A DNA stretch of 64,000 nucleotides from Salipiger aestuarii (lineage in GTDB: Bacteria > Pseudomonadota > Alphaproteobacteria > Rhodobacterales > Rhodobacteraceae), in assembly GCF_003259905.1 (NCBI RefSeq), contig NZ_QLMG01000016.1, positions 1-64,000 on the forward strand, given 5' to 3'. The translations under genes were made by a program, and so were the position numbers. The notes under the pieces are model-generated. The model saw only the letters and a list, made by a program, of their open reading frames with translations. It was not told the origin of the DNA and ran no database searches. This document shows positions 37,543 through 46,068 of this stretch, in pieces. Numbering within the stretch: position 1 is the first letter of the stretch; each line of letters starts with the position of its first letter.

Positions 37543-38898
37543 ATGAGCGGTAGTCTAGAACAGTTTTTGACAGATCTGTCACGCGGGCTTGAGCGCACGA
37601 TGGTGGCGGTGAACAAGGAACTCACCTTGCGTCAGCGCATCAAACGCACATGGTCCATGCGCCAGTGCGCGCGCTTCCTGAACGTGAGTATACAGTACCT
37701 TACCAAGTTCGCCAATTCGAGCGATGACTTTCCCGCCGGCGAATATGTTGGAAGAGAGCGAGTCTTCACGCTGTCCGAATTGATGCGGATGCGGGCTCTT
37801 CTCGCGGCCTCGGCAAAGCGACCCTACGATTATCTGGCCTGGCGCAAACCCGACGCCCCCTTGCCCGTCATCTCGTTTGCCAGCCAGAAAGGCGGCACCG
37901 CCAAGAGCCTGAGCGCCGCGCATTTTGCGCAGTATCTCAGTTTGCACTACGGTATGCGGGTTGGTGTCATGGACGCCGACCCGCAAAGCACCATAACGCT
38001 CTATTTTGTCGGGGGAGAGGGTCTTCCTCAGATGCCGGATGAAAACACCGCCTCCATGGTGGACTTTGCCGGACTCTTTCAATCAGAAAACGCGCCATAC
38101 ACCGATCACGATGCGCAAACGCTCGACAGCTTCTTTCTCAAGACCTCCTGGCCGGGGCTGCGCCTGTTGCCAGCGCATGGCGAAACATCCGAGGGTGAGA
38201 TCCAGATTGCACGGCTTGTCCGCGAAGCGCCTGCGGGAAAGAGCTTTTACCGCTACCTGCGCGATGCAATCGACCGATGGAAGGCAGGCCACCCCCCAAA
38301 GACGCTGCCCAATGAGCTGGCGGTCGACGGCAAGGTCGATCAGAATCGGCTGGACTCGGCTCTGACCGAAACCCTGGACGTCATCATCATCGACTATCAG
38401 CCAGCGCTTACCCTGTTCCAGTTGAACAACGTGATTGCCTCGTCTTCGCTGGTTATTCCGCAAACCATGAAGGGGTTCGACATCGCGACGTTGTCGACCT
38501 TCGTGAGCGGGCTGCTCGGGATGCTTCAGCACATCCTGGCCCATGAAAGAATCGAAATCGGATCCGGTGCCAACATGCTGTTGCCGACGATCGTCCAGCG
38601 GTCCAATGCGCAGGATCTCAACCACATCGGAAACCTGCTGGAACATTGCCCCACGGAAATCCTGCCGGTGTTCTACCTGCGCTCCGATGCTATCTCGAAT
38701 GCGTCCGACGTCTATCAGTCCGTATATGAATACGAGCCGGATACGCCGGGAAAGCGCAAGGGGATCAATCGGTTCATCACGAATGCCGATGCCGTCAACG
38801 ACGCCATAGTGTCGCGGCTCTGGCCTGGCCTTGAACGTGGCTATGCCAATACATGGATGGACGAATTCTATGAGGATGACGGCGAGGGTGACGCATGA
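37543..38898 (+). CDS. repA: RepA, ParA-type partition ATPase of a repABC replicon
   Basis: A 451-residue partition ATPase, larger than chromosomal ParA because of an N-terminal DNA-binding extension (about residues 1-120: MRQCARFLNVSIQYLTKF and a GREYVGRERVFTLSEL-like stretch). The deviant Walker A is SQKGGTAKSLSAAHFAQYL (about 119-137), then VGVMDADPQSTITLYF, and IIIDYQPALTLFQLN. I chose ATG 37543 instead of an upstream TTG lying in the palindrome. It overlaps repB by four bases (ATGA). RepA and RepB segregate the plasmid and repress the operon. Confidence 0.93.
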   Translation: MSGSLEQFLTDLSRGLERTMVAVNKELTLRQRIKRTWSMRQCARFLNVSIQYLTKFANSSDDFPAGEYVGRERVFTLSELMRMRALLAASAKRPYDYLAWRKPDAPLPVISFASQKGGTAKSLSAAHFAQYLSLHYGMRVGVMDADPQSTITLYFVGGEGLPQMPDENTASMVDFAGLFQSENAPYTDHDAQTLDSFFLKTSWPGLRLLPAHGETSEGEIQIARLVREAPAGKSFYRYLRDAIDRWKAGHPPKTLPNELAVDGKVDQNRLDSALTETLDVIIIDYQPALTLFQLNNVIASSSLVIPQTMKGFDIATLSTFVSGLLGMLQHILAHERIEIGSGANMLLPTIVQRSNAQDLNHIGNLLEHCPTEILPVFYLRSDAISNASDVYQSVYEYEPDTPGKRKGINRFITNADAVNDAIVSRLWPGLERGYANTWMDEFYEDDGEGDA

Positions 38899-39917
38899 AA
38901 CGCAGTATTCCAAGGTCGCTGGTCAGCAAGGCAACCAATCCCGACACACCCAAGGAGCACGTGGCCGGTTCCGAAGGCAGGACGGAACCGGGTGATGCGG
39001 TTTCGACGCCTTTCAAGGGGGCCGGCAGTGCCTGGAAATCAGGGGCGCTTGCGCAGTCGCAAGCCGCCGTGGAGCGCAGCAGATACGAGCTTTGTTCCGA
39101 TATCCTTCACGGTCGTCACGAGATCAGCCTGACTCAGGACCAGATCTCTGATCCGATGGGGACCGACCGCCGACAAGACTGGATGTCTCAGGACGCTTTC
39201 AGGTCTTTGGTAAGCAGCATTGCCACGAACGGGCAGGACACGCCCATTCTGGTCTGGCCCGAAGATCCGGACTGGACGCCGGATTCGCTGGATCCGACGA
39301 ATGTCGCCGGCGTTCCATTTGTGATGCTGACGGGGCGTCGCCGACTGGCAGCCGCGTCAGAACTTGGCATTCCCCTTCGTGCGATCCTTGCCCCGCCTGA
39401 TGCGCGACATGCCGAGAACAGCACGTTCGAGATGTTGTTCCTACGGTTCCGCGAAAATGAGGAACGTGAAAACCTTAGCCCGTTTGAGCGTCTGGTTTCG
39501 ATTGGCGAAATGTATGAGACGCTGGCGTCTGGCGAAAAAAGGCTGACAGCCGTCGCCTTCGCCAAGAAAATTGGTGTGCATGAAAGCCTGGTCTCACGCG
39601 CGCGCGCCGTATTCGCCGCGCAGGAGCAAATCTTGAACGCGTTCAAGAATGTCTACGACATGAGTTTTCGCGATTTGCAGGGGGCGCTGGCGAGCCTGGA
39701 GAGCGTGAGCAAACCCAAGGCCAAGCCAAGGGCCAAGCCGCGAAAGCTCACGGTGAAGCGCAAGGTGGGCCACCGAAATCTTTCGGTCACGTCTGTCGAT
39801 GGGAACTTGTCGATCAAGGTCGCGGGTATGCCGATAGATCAAGAGCGCCTTGAGAAGCTTGGAGATCTGGTCGCGAGCTACTTGAGCAGCGAAACCCCGG
39901 ACAAGACGACCGGCTGA
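38895..39917 (+). CDS. repB: RepB, ParB-type partition protein
   Basis: A 340-residue ParB/RepB. The ParB/Srx-like domain includes SIATNGQDTPILVW and FVMLTGRRRLAAASELGIPL (about residues 100-170), then the arginine-rich FLRFRENEERENLSPFERLVSIGEMY, followed by the helix-turn-helix RLTAVAFAKKIGVHESLVSRARAVFAA. The C-terminus (from about 265) has a Lys/Arg-rich linker KPKAKPRAKPRK. The gene itself holds a second copy of the parS-like palindrome in codons for QILNAF. The protein would bind these sites and the RepA ATPase. Confidence 0.93.
   Translation: MKRSIPRSLVSKATNPDTPKEHVAGSEGRTEPGDAVSTPFKGAGSAWKSGALAQSQAAVERSRYELCSDILHGRHEISLTQDQISDPMGTDRRQDWMSQDAFRSLVSSIATNGQDTPILVWPEDPDWTPDSLDPTNVAGVPFVMLTGRRRLAAASELGIPLRAILAPPDARHAENSTFEMLFLRFRENEERENLSPFERLVSIGEMYETLASGEKRLTAVAFAKKIGVHESLVSRARAVFAAQEQILNAFKNVYDMSFRDLQGALASLESVSKPKAKPRAKPRKLTVKRKVGHRNLSVTSVDGNLSIKVAGMPIDQERLEKLGDLVASYLSSETPDKTTG
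39631..39648. repeat. 18-bp palindrome inside repB, second parS-like site
   Basis: TCTTGAACGCGTTCAAGA repeats exactly the core of the 28-bp palindrome upstream of repA. Being kept within coding sequence suggests selection. Two identical sites about 2.2 kb apart on each side of repA-repB support a role in partition. Confidence 0.8.
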
Positions 39918-39989
39918 CGACCCTGTTCTCGAAATGGTCATCTGAACGACGAGGCAACGAGTAAAAGGAACGACGCGTGAACTAACGGC

Positions 39990-40042
39990 AAAAGAAAAGC
40001 CCCCAAGCGGTGTGGCCTGAGAGCTGATCTAATGGTTTGGTC
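39990..40042 (-). ncRNA. incA: Counter-transcribed antisense RNA (incompatibility RNA) between repB and repC
   Basis: The predicted transcript of about 50 bases runs leftward from near 40042 and ends at a strong hairpin. It is antisense to the repC leader. In repABC plasmids a small antisense RNA in this gap lowers repC expression and determines copy number and incompatibility. The exact 5' end is an estimate from the promoter. Confidence 0.8.
39991..40025 (-). terminator. Terminator of the antisense RNA
   Basis: On the minus strand AGCTCTCAGGC pairs with GCTTGGGGGCT (11 pairs, three of them G-U) around the loop CACACC, followed by TTTCTTTT. On the plus strand the arms are 40015-40025 and 39998-40008. 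Confidence 0.82.
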
Positions 40043-40048
40043 GCCTTC

Positions 40049-40077
40049 AAGATAAGTCTCACAAGGTTCACTGTCAA
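40049..40077 (-). promoter_or_regulatory. Promoter of the antisense RNA
   Basis: On the minus strand a perfect -35 TTGACA (40077-40072) and -10 TATCTT (40054-40049) are separated by exactly 17 bases. This is the best sigma-70-type promoter in the window, as expected for a constitutively made antisense RNA. Confidence 0.85.
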
Positions 40078-40111
40078 CGAAGAACGCTTCCGAGCGAACG
40101 GCATTCTTTTG

Positions 40112-40130
40112 CCTCCACATAATCGGAGGT
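40112..40130 (+). promoter_or_regulatory. repC leader hairpin that can hide the ribosome site
   Basis: CCTCC (40112-40116) can pair with GGAGG (40125-40129) over an 8-base loop. GGAGGT is the ribosome site of repC, 11 bases before its ATG. With the antisense RNA upstream this fits the known repABC mechanism, in which antisense pairing favours a structure that blocks repC expression. Inferred from sequence only. Confidence 0.6.
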
Positions 40131-40141
40131 GAGATACAGGC

Positions 40142-41422
40142 ATGAAACATACAGGTTGGCGCAAGCCAACGCCGGGTCTTGGGGTTGCTGAGCAGCTTGC
40201 CCAGGCCGGCGAACGGGTAGCTGTACCCAAAACACGGGCATTTGTCGCGCTCAAGCGCGTCGGGGCGCATATTGGCCTCAAGGCAGCTGACATGATGCTG
40301 CTCGATACGCTGGGGGCATTTACCCAGTCCCAGGACTGGGAGCAGGGGCGGCGCCCGATCGTCTGGGCCTCGAACGCCTATCTGATGGAGCAGACGGGGT
40401 TCTCGCTATCGGCGCTCAAACGCCACGCACGGCGTCTCGCGGAAATCGGAGTTATTTCCTTCAGGGATAGCCCCAATGGCAAACGGTGGGGACGCAGGGA
40501 TGCGAATGGGCGCATCGTCGAGGCGTATGGCTTCGACTTGTCGCCGCTTTCGGCCCGTGTCGAAGAGTTCGAGGAACTACAGGCAGAATTGCAAGCCGAG
40601 CGTGAACTGTGCCAGCGCATGAAGCGCCAGATCACCGTGGCACGTCGGATGATCCGCGCCCGCATAGAGGCGGCGCTCAGCGATGCGCTGCGCGGCCCAT
40701 GGATGCAGTTCACCGGCCTCTTCAAAGAGCTTCTGGATCGGCTTCCGCGACGCCGTGAACCTTCTGCGCGGTTGGAACGGCTGCTGACCAGGTTCAAGGA
40801 GCTCCAGGAACGGGTCGAGTCCGTCTATCTACAAGCGATAGGTGCAGAAAACTCTGTGGAAAACTGCGGCGATGACGGCCTTCAAGCGGGTCGGAACGCT
40901 CCCGAAATGGACCCCAGGGAGGTCATTTCAGGACCCCACATACAATCTACAATTCAACTTCATCCTGTAACTAGTAACTCGCGGGAAACATCCGAAATCC
41001 ACGGGCCGGCACCTCACACACCACAAAAAAAGCCGACTGCAGAGAAGCTCGACGTCTCGGATGCGAATGACCGCCAGACGAAGGCAACGCTCGACCTGTC
41101 GACAATCATGCAAGCCTGTCCTGAATTTGCGTCCTGGGCGCAGAATATGGGTGGGTTCCTAAAGAGCTGGGGCGATCTGCATCGCGTTGCCGGGCAGCTC
41201 AGACCGATGATCGGCATCTCCGATCACACCTGGAACGTCGCGCAGGGCCGGATGGGAAAACAGGTGGCCACAGCGGCTTTCGTGCTTGTTTTCGAGAAGC
41301 ACAGCACGGGTGAAATTGCTTCTCCAGGCGGATATCTGCGCGGCATGGTGGCAAAAGCCGGGGCAGGGGAGCTGCATCTCGAGCGTAGTTTCTATGGTCG
41401 ACTCAGCGAGCAGGCAGCGTGA
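40142..41422 (+). CDS. repC: RepC replication initiator
   Basis: A 426-residue RepC. The conserved N-terminal half contains MKHTGWRKPTPGL, LDTLGAFTQSQDWEQGRRPIVWASNAYL, (core QGRRPIVWASNAYL), LSALKRHARRLAEIGVISF, DSPNGKRWGRRD and AYGFDLSPLSARVEEFEEL. A variable linker (about 235-320) separates it from the conserved C-terminal domain with SWGDLHRVAGQLRPMIGIS and SPGGYLRGMVAKAGAGELHL. RepC initiates replication at an origin lying within its own gene. It is the third gene of repABC, under antisense RNA control. Confidence 0.95.
   Translation: MKHTGWRKPTPGLGVAEQLAQAGERVAVPKTRAFVALKRVGAHIGLKAADMMLLDTLGAFTQSQDWEQGRRPIVWASNAYLMEQTGFSLSALKRHARRLAEIGVISFRDSPNGKRWGRRDANGRIVEAYGFDLSPLSARVEEFEELQAELQAERELCQRMKRQITVARRMIRARIEAALSDALRGPWMQFTGLFKELLDRLPRRREPSARLERLLTRFKELQERVESVYLQAIGAENSVENCGDDGLQAGRNAPEMDPREVISGPHIQSTIQLHPVTSNSRETSEIHGPAPHTPQKKPTAEKLDVSDANDRQTKATLDLSTIMQACPEFASWAQNMGGFLKSWGDLHRVAGQLRPMIGISDHTWNVAQGRMGKQVATAAFVLVFEKHSTGEIASPGGYLRGMVAKAGAGELHLERSFYGRLSEQAA
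40838..40990. other. Candidate origin of replication inside repC
   Basis: The stretch encoding the variable RepC linker is richer in A and T than its surroundings, notably 40938-40985. It also contains TGTGGAAAA (40855-40863), one mismatch from the DnaA-box complement TGTGGATAA. In repABC plasmids the origin lies in an AT-rich part of repC. Exact limits are not visible. Confidence 0.45.
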
Positions 41423-41736
41423 TGGGGCAGGGGCGACAGATATCGACGGCATTGCACCGTTTCATCCAGAAGCGGCGTCCGCCGGTGGCAAAACTCCGAT
41501 ACCAAAGGGCTCGCGATCAAGCAGGCCTTACGCGCACACATGTGTTTTTGCGACTGCGGCGATTGAGCGCCCGCGGCGACACCGTTCTAATGGCTTGCGG
41601 AACCGTTCTCGCAAGGCGGTCTCGAAGCAGTGTGGGAGCTTGCGCAGGCTTTCGTCGCCGCGCCCTGAGCAGTGGTCCGCCGGACTGCGGTGCGCATTGC
41701 CGGCTTGAAGGTGCGATACCGCAAAGGAACAAGAAA
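41423..41736. other. Gap between repC and the CoA-transferase gene
   Basis: About 310 bases. The open frame of the CoA-transferase extends through it, but that part has no family character. No terminator or promoter is convincing. It may be a junction between replicon backbone and catabolic cargo. Confidence 0.4.
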
Positions 41737-42939
41737 ATGGACAGCCAGCCGCAGCAACCATCACCGCAACAGCCAGCCGAGGGGGACGGCCCGCTTGCCG
41801 GCTACAGGGTGCTTGATCTTTCGGTCAACGTGCTGGGCCCGGTGGCGACGCAGATCCTCGGCGACATGGGCGCCGACATTATCAAGATCGAGTCACCCGA
41901 CGGCGATTACACACGCCAGGTGGGCCCCGCACGCAACCCGAAGATGGGGGCGCTGTTCCTCAACACAAACCGCAACAAGCGTTCGGTCGTGCTTGACCTC
42001 AAGAAGCCCGACGCGCGGGTCGCGCTTCTTGATCTCGCGCGTTCGGCGGATGTGCTGGTGCATTCGATGCGCCCCGGCGCCGCCGAACGGCTGGGCGTCG
42101 ACTACGACGCAATCAGAGCGGTCAATCCCCGCATCATCCACGCCTCGGCTTCGGGCTTCCGACTGGACAGCGAGCGCCGCGACTGGCCCGCATTCGACGA
42201 TGTGATCCAGGGCGCCAGCGGTGTCGCCGGGATGATGCACCGGGCCACCGGCGAGCCGCGCTATTTCCCTACGGTGATTGCCGACAAACTATGCGGTTAC
42301 ATCCTGGCATCGTCCATCGCGATGGCCTTCGTCTGGCGCGAGCGTACCGGCCACGGGCAGCAGGTGAACGTGCCAATGATGGATGCGATGGTCAATTTCA
42401 ACCTGATCGAGAATCTGTGGGGGGCGACGCTTGACCGGCCCGATCTTGGGCTGGGCTACAGCCGGGTGTTCTCACCCCATCGTCGGCCCTATCCGACGCA
42501 GGACGGGCACATCTGCGTGATGGCGGCGACGGACAACCAGTGGCTGCGTCTCTTCGATGCCATAGGCCGTCCCGAGCTGCGCGACGACCGGCGATTTGCC
42601 ACGGCCGAGTGGCGCACCGACCACATTGACGCGCTATACGGGATCCTCGCCGAGGCGATCGCGGGGAATACAACCGCCGCGTGGCGCCGCCAATTCGATG
42701 CCGCCGATGTGCCGAACGGGCCGGTCAACAGCTTGGAGGATCTTCTGGTTGATCCCTACCTGGTCCAAACCGGGTATTTCGAGCGCCACGAGCACCCGAC
42801 AGAGGGCGTCCTCGTGGCGCCGCGGATACCGGTCCAGTTCTCGGACAGCCCCGGGCGGGTGCGCCGTCTGCCACCCCGGCTGGGTGAGCACACGGAAGAG
42901 GTGCTTTCCGAAATCCGCCCTCTGCACGGCGGCGCCTGA
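41737..42939 (+). CDS. Family III CoA-transferase (CaiB/BaiF type)
   Basis: A 400-residue formyl-CoA-transferase-like enzyme that moves CoA between carboxylates. Conserved parts: GYRVLDLSVNVLGPVATQILGDMGADIIKIE, (core LGDMGADIIKIE), LNTNRNKRSVVLDLKKPDAR, and the catalytic Asp in FPTVIADKLCGY (about residue 184). The start at 41737 follows AAAGGAAC. It is the only gene between repC and the right-arm operon and points the other way to it. It may supply CoA to an acid of the pathway without ATP. Confidence 0.9.
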   Translation: MDSQPQQPSPQQPAEGDGPLAGYRVLDLSVNVLGPVATQILGDMGADIIKIESPDGDYTRQVGPARNPKMGALFLNTNRNKRSVVLDLKKPDARVALLDLARSADVLVHSMRPGAAERLGVDYDAIRAVNPRIIHASASGFRLDSERRDWPAFDDVIQGASGVAGMMHRATGEPRYFPTVIADKLCGYILASSIAMAFVWRERTGHGQQVNVPMMDAMVNFNLIENLWGATLDRPDLGLGYSRVFSPHRRPYPTQDGHICVMAATDNQWLRLFDAIGRPELRDDRRFATAEWRTDHIDALYGILAEAIAGNTTAAWRRQFDAADVPNGPVNSLEDLLVDPYLVQTGYFERHEHPTEGVLVAPRIPVQFSDSPGRVRRLPPRLGEHTEEVLSEIRPLHGGA

Positions 42940-43261
42940 CGGAACCGGACCAGGCCGGCAGCCTCCCGTCTCCCTCCATGCCCTCCGGCTTTTCCAAAGC
43001 CGAACGGAGCGCCAAAGCGGAACAGTCGAACCGATCCGGATCTGTCAGCCGAATTGTTGACGCCCCGCCAGATAGAGGACTCATTCCCGCCAGGAGAGGC
43101 GGCGGGCCCGCGCCCGGCCAGGGCTGGCGTTCTTTCAACTTGTCTTGCGCCACATCCCCCGCGTCACGCACTTCGCGACCGGAACAGGCGGTGCCCGGTT
43201 GGCCAGGATCGGGACATCGCCAACCGGACCGGCTTTCATTGCGTTTCCGGCGCTGCCCCTT
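42940..43261. other. Convergent gap with two hairpins
   Basis: Some 320 bases between two convergent stops. Hairpin 1 is CGGCTTT-TCC-AAAGCCG (42986-43002). Hairpin 2 has 9-bp arms CCGGTTGGC and GCCAACCGG (43195-43203 and 43219-43227). Neither has a T run, so their role as terminators is uncertain. No gene seen. Confidence 0.5.
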
Positions 43262-44014
43262 TTACTGCGCGGTATAGCCGCCATCGACGACCATTTCGGA
43301 TCCGGTCATGAAAGACGCCTCGTCGGACGCCAGAAACAACACCGCCCGGGCCACTTCTTCCGGCTCCGCCGGGCGCTGCAAGATCGTTGTTCCAAGTATC
43401 TCTTTCTGACCGCTTGGGTCGGCCAGAATGTCTTGGGTCATCGCTGTGCGGATCACGCCAGGATGAACCGAATTCACCCGGATGTTGAACTCGGCGTAAT
43501 CCACCGCCGTCGCCTTGGTAAACAGCCGGACCGCGCCCTTGGTCGCTTGGTATGCCGCTGACGAGGGCGCGCCGACCAGGCCATAGATGGACGAGATATT
43601 GACGATTGCTCCGCCGCCGGCGGCTTTCATGTTCTCCAAAACCGCCTTGGTGCCCAAAAAGACGCCCTTGGTATTGATCGCAAAGATCTTGTCCCAGTCG
43701 TCTTCGGTCGTGTCCTGAACGGGCTTCATGACCAGGATACCGGCATTGTTGACCAGCACGTTGATGTTGCCGAATGCCTTGTTCCCTTCTGCAATGGCGT
43801 TTTGCCAACTCGCGGCGTCAGACACGTCCAGATGCACCGCCGCGGCGCGGCCTCCCGCGTTCTCGATGTCCTTCGCCACGGCGCTCGCGCCCGCATCGTC
43901 AACATCGGCGACGATAACCTGCGCACCTTCCGCGGCAAAGATACGCGCCTCGGCGGACCCCATGCCCTTGGCCGCACCGCTGATCAAAGCCGTCTTTCCC
44001 TGAAGTCGTTTCAT
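43262..44014 (-). CDS. SDR-family dehydrogenase
   Basis: A 250-residue classical short-chain dehydrogenase with TGxxxGxG variant SGAAKGMGSAEA, DVDD (NAD-preferring Asp), NNAGI and the catalytic set NISSIYG, then YQATKG (Tyr and Lys in YxxxK). C-terminus GSEMVVDGGYTAQ. The ATG at 44014 follows AAAGGGTGAT; the frame's upward extension shadows the next gene. Last gene of the 56-to-43 kb operon. Likely oxidises a 3-hydroxyacyl-CoA or a related alcohol. Confidence 0.88.
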   Translation of the reverse strand: MKRLQGKTALISGAAKGMGSAEARIFAAEGAQVIVADVDDAGASAVAKDIENAGGRAAAVHLDVSDAASWQNAIAEGNKAFGNINVLVNNAGILVMKPVQDTTEDDWDKIFAINTKGVFLGTKAVLENMKAAGGGAIVNISSIYGLVGAPSSAAYQATKGAVRLFTKATAVDYAEFNIRVNSVHPGVIRTAMTQDILADPSGQKEILGTTILQRPAEPEEVARAVLFLASDEASFMTGSEMVVDGGYTAQ

Positions 44015-44106
44015 GACGATCACCCTTTCAGATTGCTGTGACGGCAATTTTACAGGATGCGGCGGCCGTTCCTTTTGACAAGGATCAACTTCTGCCTCGT
44101 CATATC

Positions 44107-45270
44107 TCAGAACGACCGTGGCATACCCAGAATATGCTCGCCGACATAGGACAGGATCAGGTTGGTCGAGATCGGGGCCACCTGATACAGCCGGGCCTCG
44201 CGGAACTTGCGCTCGACGTCGTATTCGCGCGCGAAGCCAAAGCCACCATGGGTCTGGAGACAGGCATTGCCCGCTTCCCAACTGGCTTCGGCCGCCAGCA
44301 GCTTGGCCATATTCGCCTGCGCTCCGCAATCCTGCCCGGCATCGAAACGCCGACAGGCCTCAAAGCGCATCAGGTTCGCGGCCTCGACATTCACATAGGC
44401 CTTGGCGATGGGAAACTGCACGCCCTGATTCTGCCCGATGGGACGGTCAAAAACGACACGCTCGCCGGCATAGGCGCGCGCCTTGTCCACGAACCAATAG
44501 CCGTCGCCAATACATTCCGCCGCGATCAGCGTCCGTTCGGCGTTCAGCCCGTCGAGGATATGGTAAAAGCCGCGCCCCTCGGTGCCGATCAGGTTCTCGG
44601 CCGGGATTTCGAGATTGTCAAAGAACACCTCGTTCGTTTCGTGTCCGGGCATATTGGCGATGGGGCGGACTTCCATGCCATTTCCGATGGCCTCTTTCAG
44701 ATCGACCATGAAGATCGACAGACCCTGGGATTTCTTTTTGACATCCTTCAGCGGTGTGGTGCGGGCCAGCAGGATCATCAGGTCGGAATGCTGGATACGG
44801 CTGATCCAGACCTTCTGACCGTTGATCTCGTACCGATCGCCCTTTTTGACCGCTGTGGTCTTGAGCTTGGTGGTATCGGTTCCGGTGGTCGGTTCGGTCA
44901 CGGCCATGGATTGCAGGCGCAACGCGCCGCTGGCGATGCCGGGCAGGTATTGCTGCTTTTGCGCGTCCGAGCCGTGCCGCAAAAGCGTGCCCATGTTGTA
45001 CATCTGCCCGTGGAAGTGACCGGCATTGGCGCCACAGCGATTCGCCTCTTCCATGATGATAGAGGCTTCGGTCAGACCGAGGCCCGAGCCGCCATATTCC
45101 TCGGGGATCATCGCCGCCAGCCAGCCCTCGCGGGTCAGCGCGTCGACGAATTCTTCGGGATAGGCGCCATCCTCGCCGAACCTGCGATGATACTCCGGCG
45201 GAAATTGCGCGCAGAGTGCACGAAGCGCGTCGCGCAGATCGTTATGGGTGTCGGGTGCCGAAGTCTGCAT
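44107..45270 (-). CDS. Acyl-CoA dehydrogenase (non-canonical C-terminus)
   Basis: A 387-residue acyl-CoA dehydrogenase. Features: IPEEYGGSGLGLTEASIIMEE, MAVTEPTTGTDTTKL (FAD contact), HGGFGFAREYDVERKFREARLYQVAPISTN. The canonical GGTxE is absent: the segment reads QVAPISTNLILSYVGEHILG. A possible base is the Glu in NAERTLIAAE, equivalent to the isovaleryl-CoA dehydrogenase position. Its start is three bases from the stop of the upstream lyase-like gene. A branched acyl-CoA substrate is plausible. Confidence 0.88.
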   Translation of the reverse strand: MQTSAPDTHNDLRDALRALCAQFPPEYHRRFGEDGAYPEEFVDALTREGWLAAMIPEEYGGSGLGLTEASIIMEEANRCGANAGHFHGQMYNMGTLLRHGSDAQKQQYLPGIASGALRLQSMAVTEPTTGTDTTKLKTTAVKKGDRYEINGQKVWISRIQHSDLMILLARTTPLKDVKKKSQGLSIFMVDLKEAIGNGMEVRPIANMPGHETNEVFFDNLEIPAENLIGTEGRGFYHILDGLNAERTLIAAECIGDGYWFVDKARAYAGERVVFDRPIGQNQGVQFPIAKAYVNVEAANLMRFEACRRFDAGQDCGAQANMAKLLAAEASWEAGNACLQTHGGFGFAREYDVERKFREARLYQVAPISTNLILSYVGEHILGMPRSF

Positions 45271-45273
45271 CGT

Positions 45274-46068
45274 TCAAGCCGCTCCCGGGCCGGAGGTTTC
45301 GAGGATCTCTTCTTCGGCGCGCTGCCACAATTCGAAGGAGATCGGATTTTCGCTTTCCTCAAGGATGTGACCGACCAGCCCGATGGCGCGTGCCATCACG
45401 CCGAAACCGCGCACGATCTTCCAGGGGAAACCGAATTCGCAGCAGATCGCACCGATCGCACCTGTGGCATTGATCGGCAGCATCTTGCCGGACTTTTCCT
45501 CGGCGACGGTCTGAATTTTCTGGATCAGTTCGATGTATTCGCCGGATTTTCCATTCTCGGCCGCGATCTGGAACAGACGTGGCGCGCGCGGGTCAACCGG
45601 CTTGTGCACCGGATGGCCCAGCCCCGGAACGATGGCCTTTTTGGCGCGGAATTTTTCGACAGTCTCCAGCGCGATGGCGTCCAGATCGGCGCCGGTGCCC
45701 AGCTTGTCCTCGGGCAGCGCTTCGTAAAGCATCTTCGACGCGCCTTCCATTGATCCGACAAAGACCGTGCCCAGCCCGCACAGCCCCGCCGCGACGGCCG
45801 CCTGCAGCGATTCCGGCGCGCCCATATAGGTCATGCGCGCCGCCAGAGCCGAAGGTGTGATGCCGTGTTCGACCAGGGTGATGATGATGGCGTTGAAGAC
45901 GCGACTTTCCTCGGGCGTGGCCTTGCGGCCCGTCAACTGAAGAAAGGCAAGATCGCCAAGGTTCATGTGCCCCAGAATTTCGTTGGGCAGGTCGAGACCG
46001 CGCACGCAGATCTTGTCGGGGGTGCTCCAGCCGATTTTCGAGCTGATCTTTTCCTTGCGCTTTCCCAT
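45274..46068 (-). CDS. Citryl-CoA lyase-like (short citrate-synthase fold) protein
   Basis: A 264-residue protein of the citrate synthase superfamily, in the short citryl-CoA-lyase-like group. Motifs: RGLDLPNEILGHMNLGDLAFL, VEHGITPSALAARMTYMGAPESLQAAVAAGLCGLG (core ITPSALAARM), VPGLGHPVHKPVDPRAPRLF, where the His of GLGHPVHK is in the citrate-synthase active-site position, and a C-terminal FGFPWKIVRGFGVMARAIGLVGHI. I chose the ATG at 46068, coupled to the SDR stop by TGATG. It might cleave or form a C-C bond of a 3-hydroxy-tricarboxyl- or methyl-branched acyl-CoA. Real substrate unknown. Confidence 0.82.
   Translation of the reverse strand: MGKRKEKISSKIGWSTPDKICVRGLDLPNEILGHMNLGDLAFLQLTGRKATPEESRVFNAIIITLVEHGITPSALAARMTYMGAPESLQAAVAAGLCGLGTVFVGSMEGASKMLYEALPEDKLGTGADLDAIALETVEKFRAKKAIVPGLGHPVHKPVDPRAPRLFQIAAENGKSGEYIELIQKIQTVAEEKSGKMLPINATGAIGAICCEFGFPWKIVRGFGVMARAIGLVGHILEESENPISFELWQRAEEEILETSGPGAA

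Noticed and set aside
42986-43227. Hairpins in the convergent gap as definite terminators
   Set aside because: Stems are good but no T run follows on either strand, so they were only described within the gap entry.
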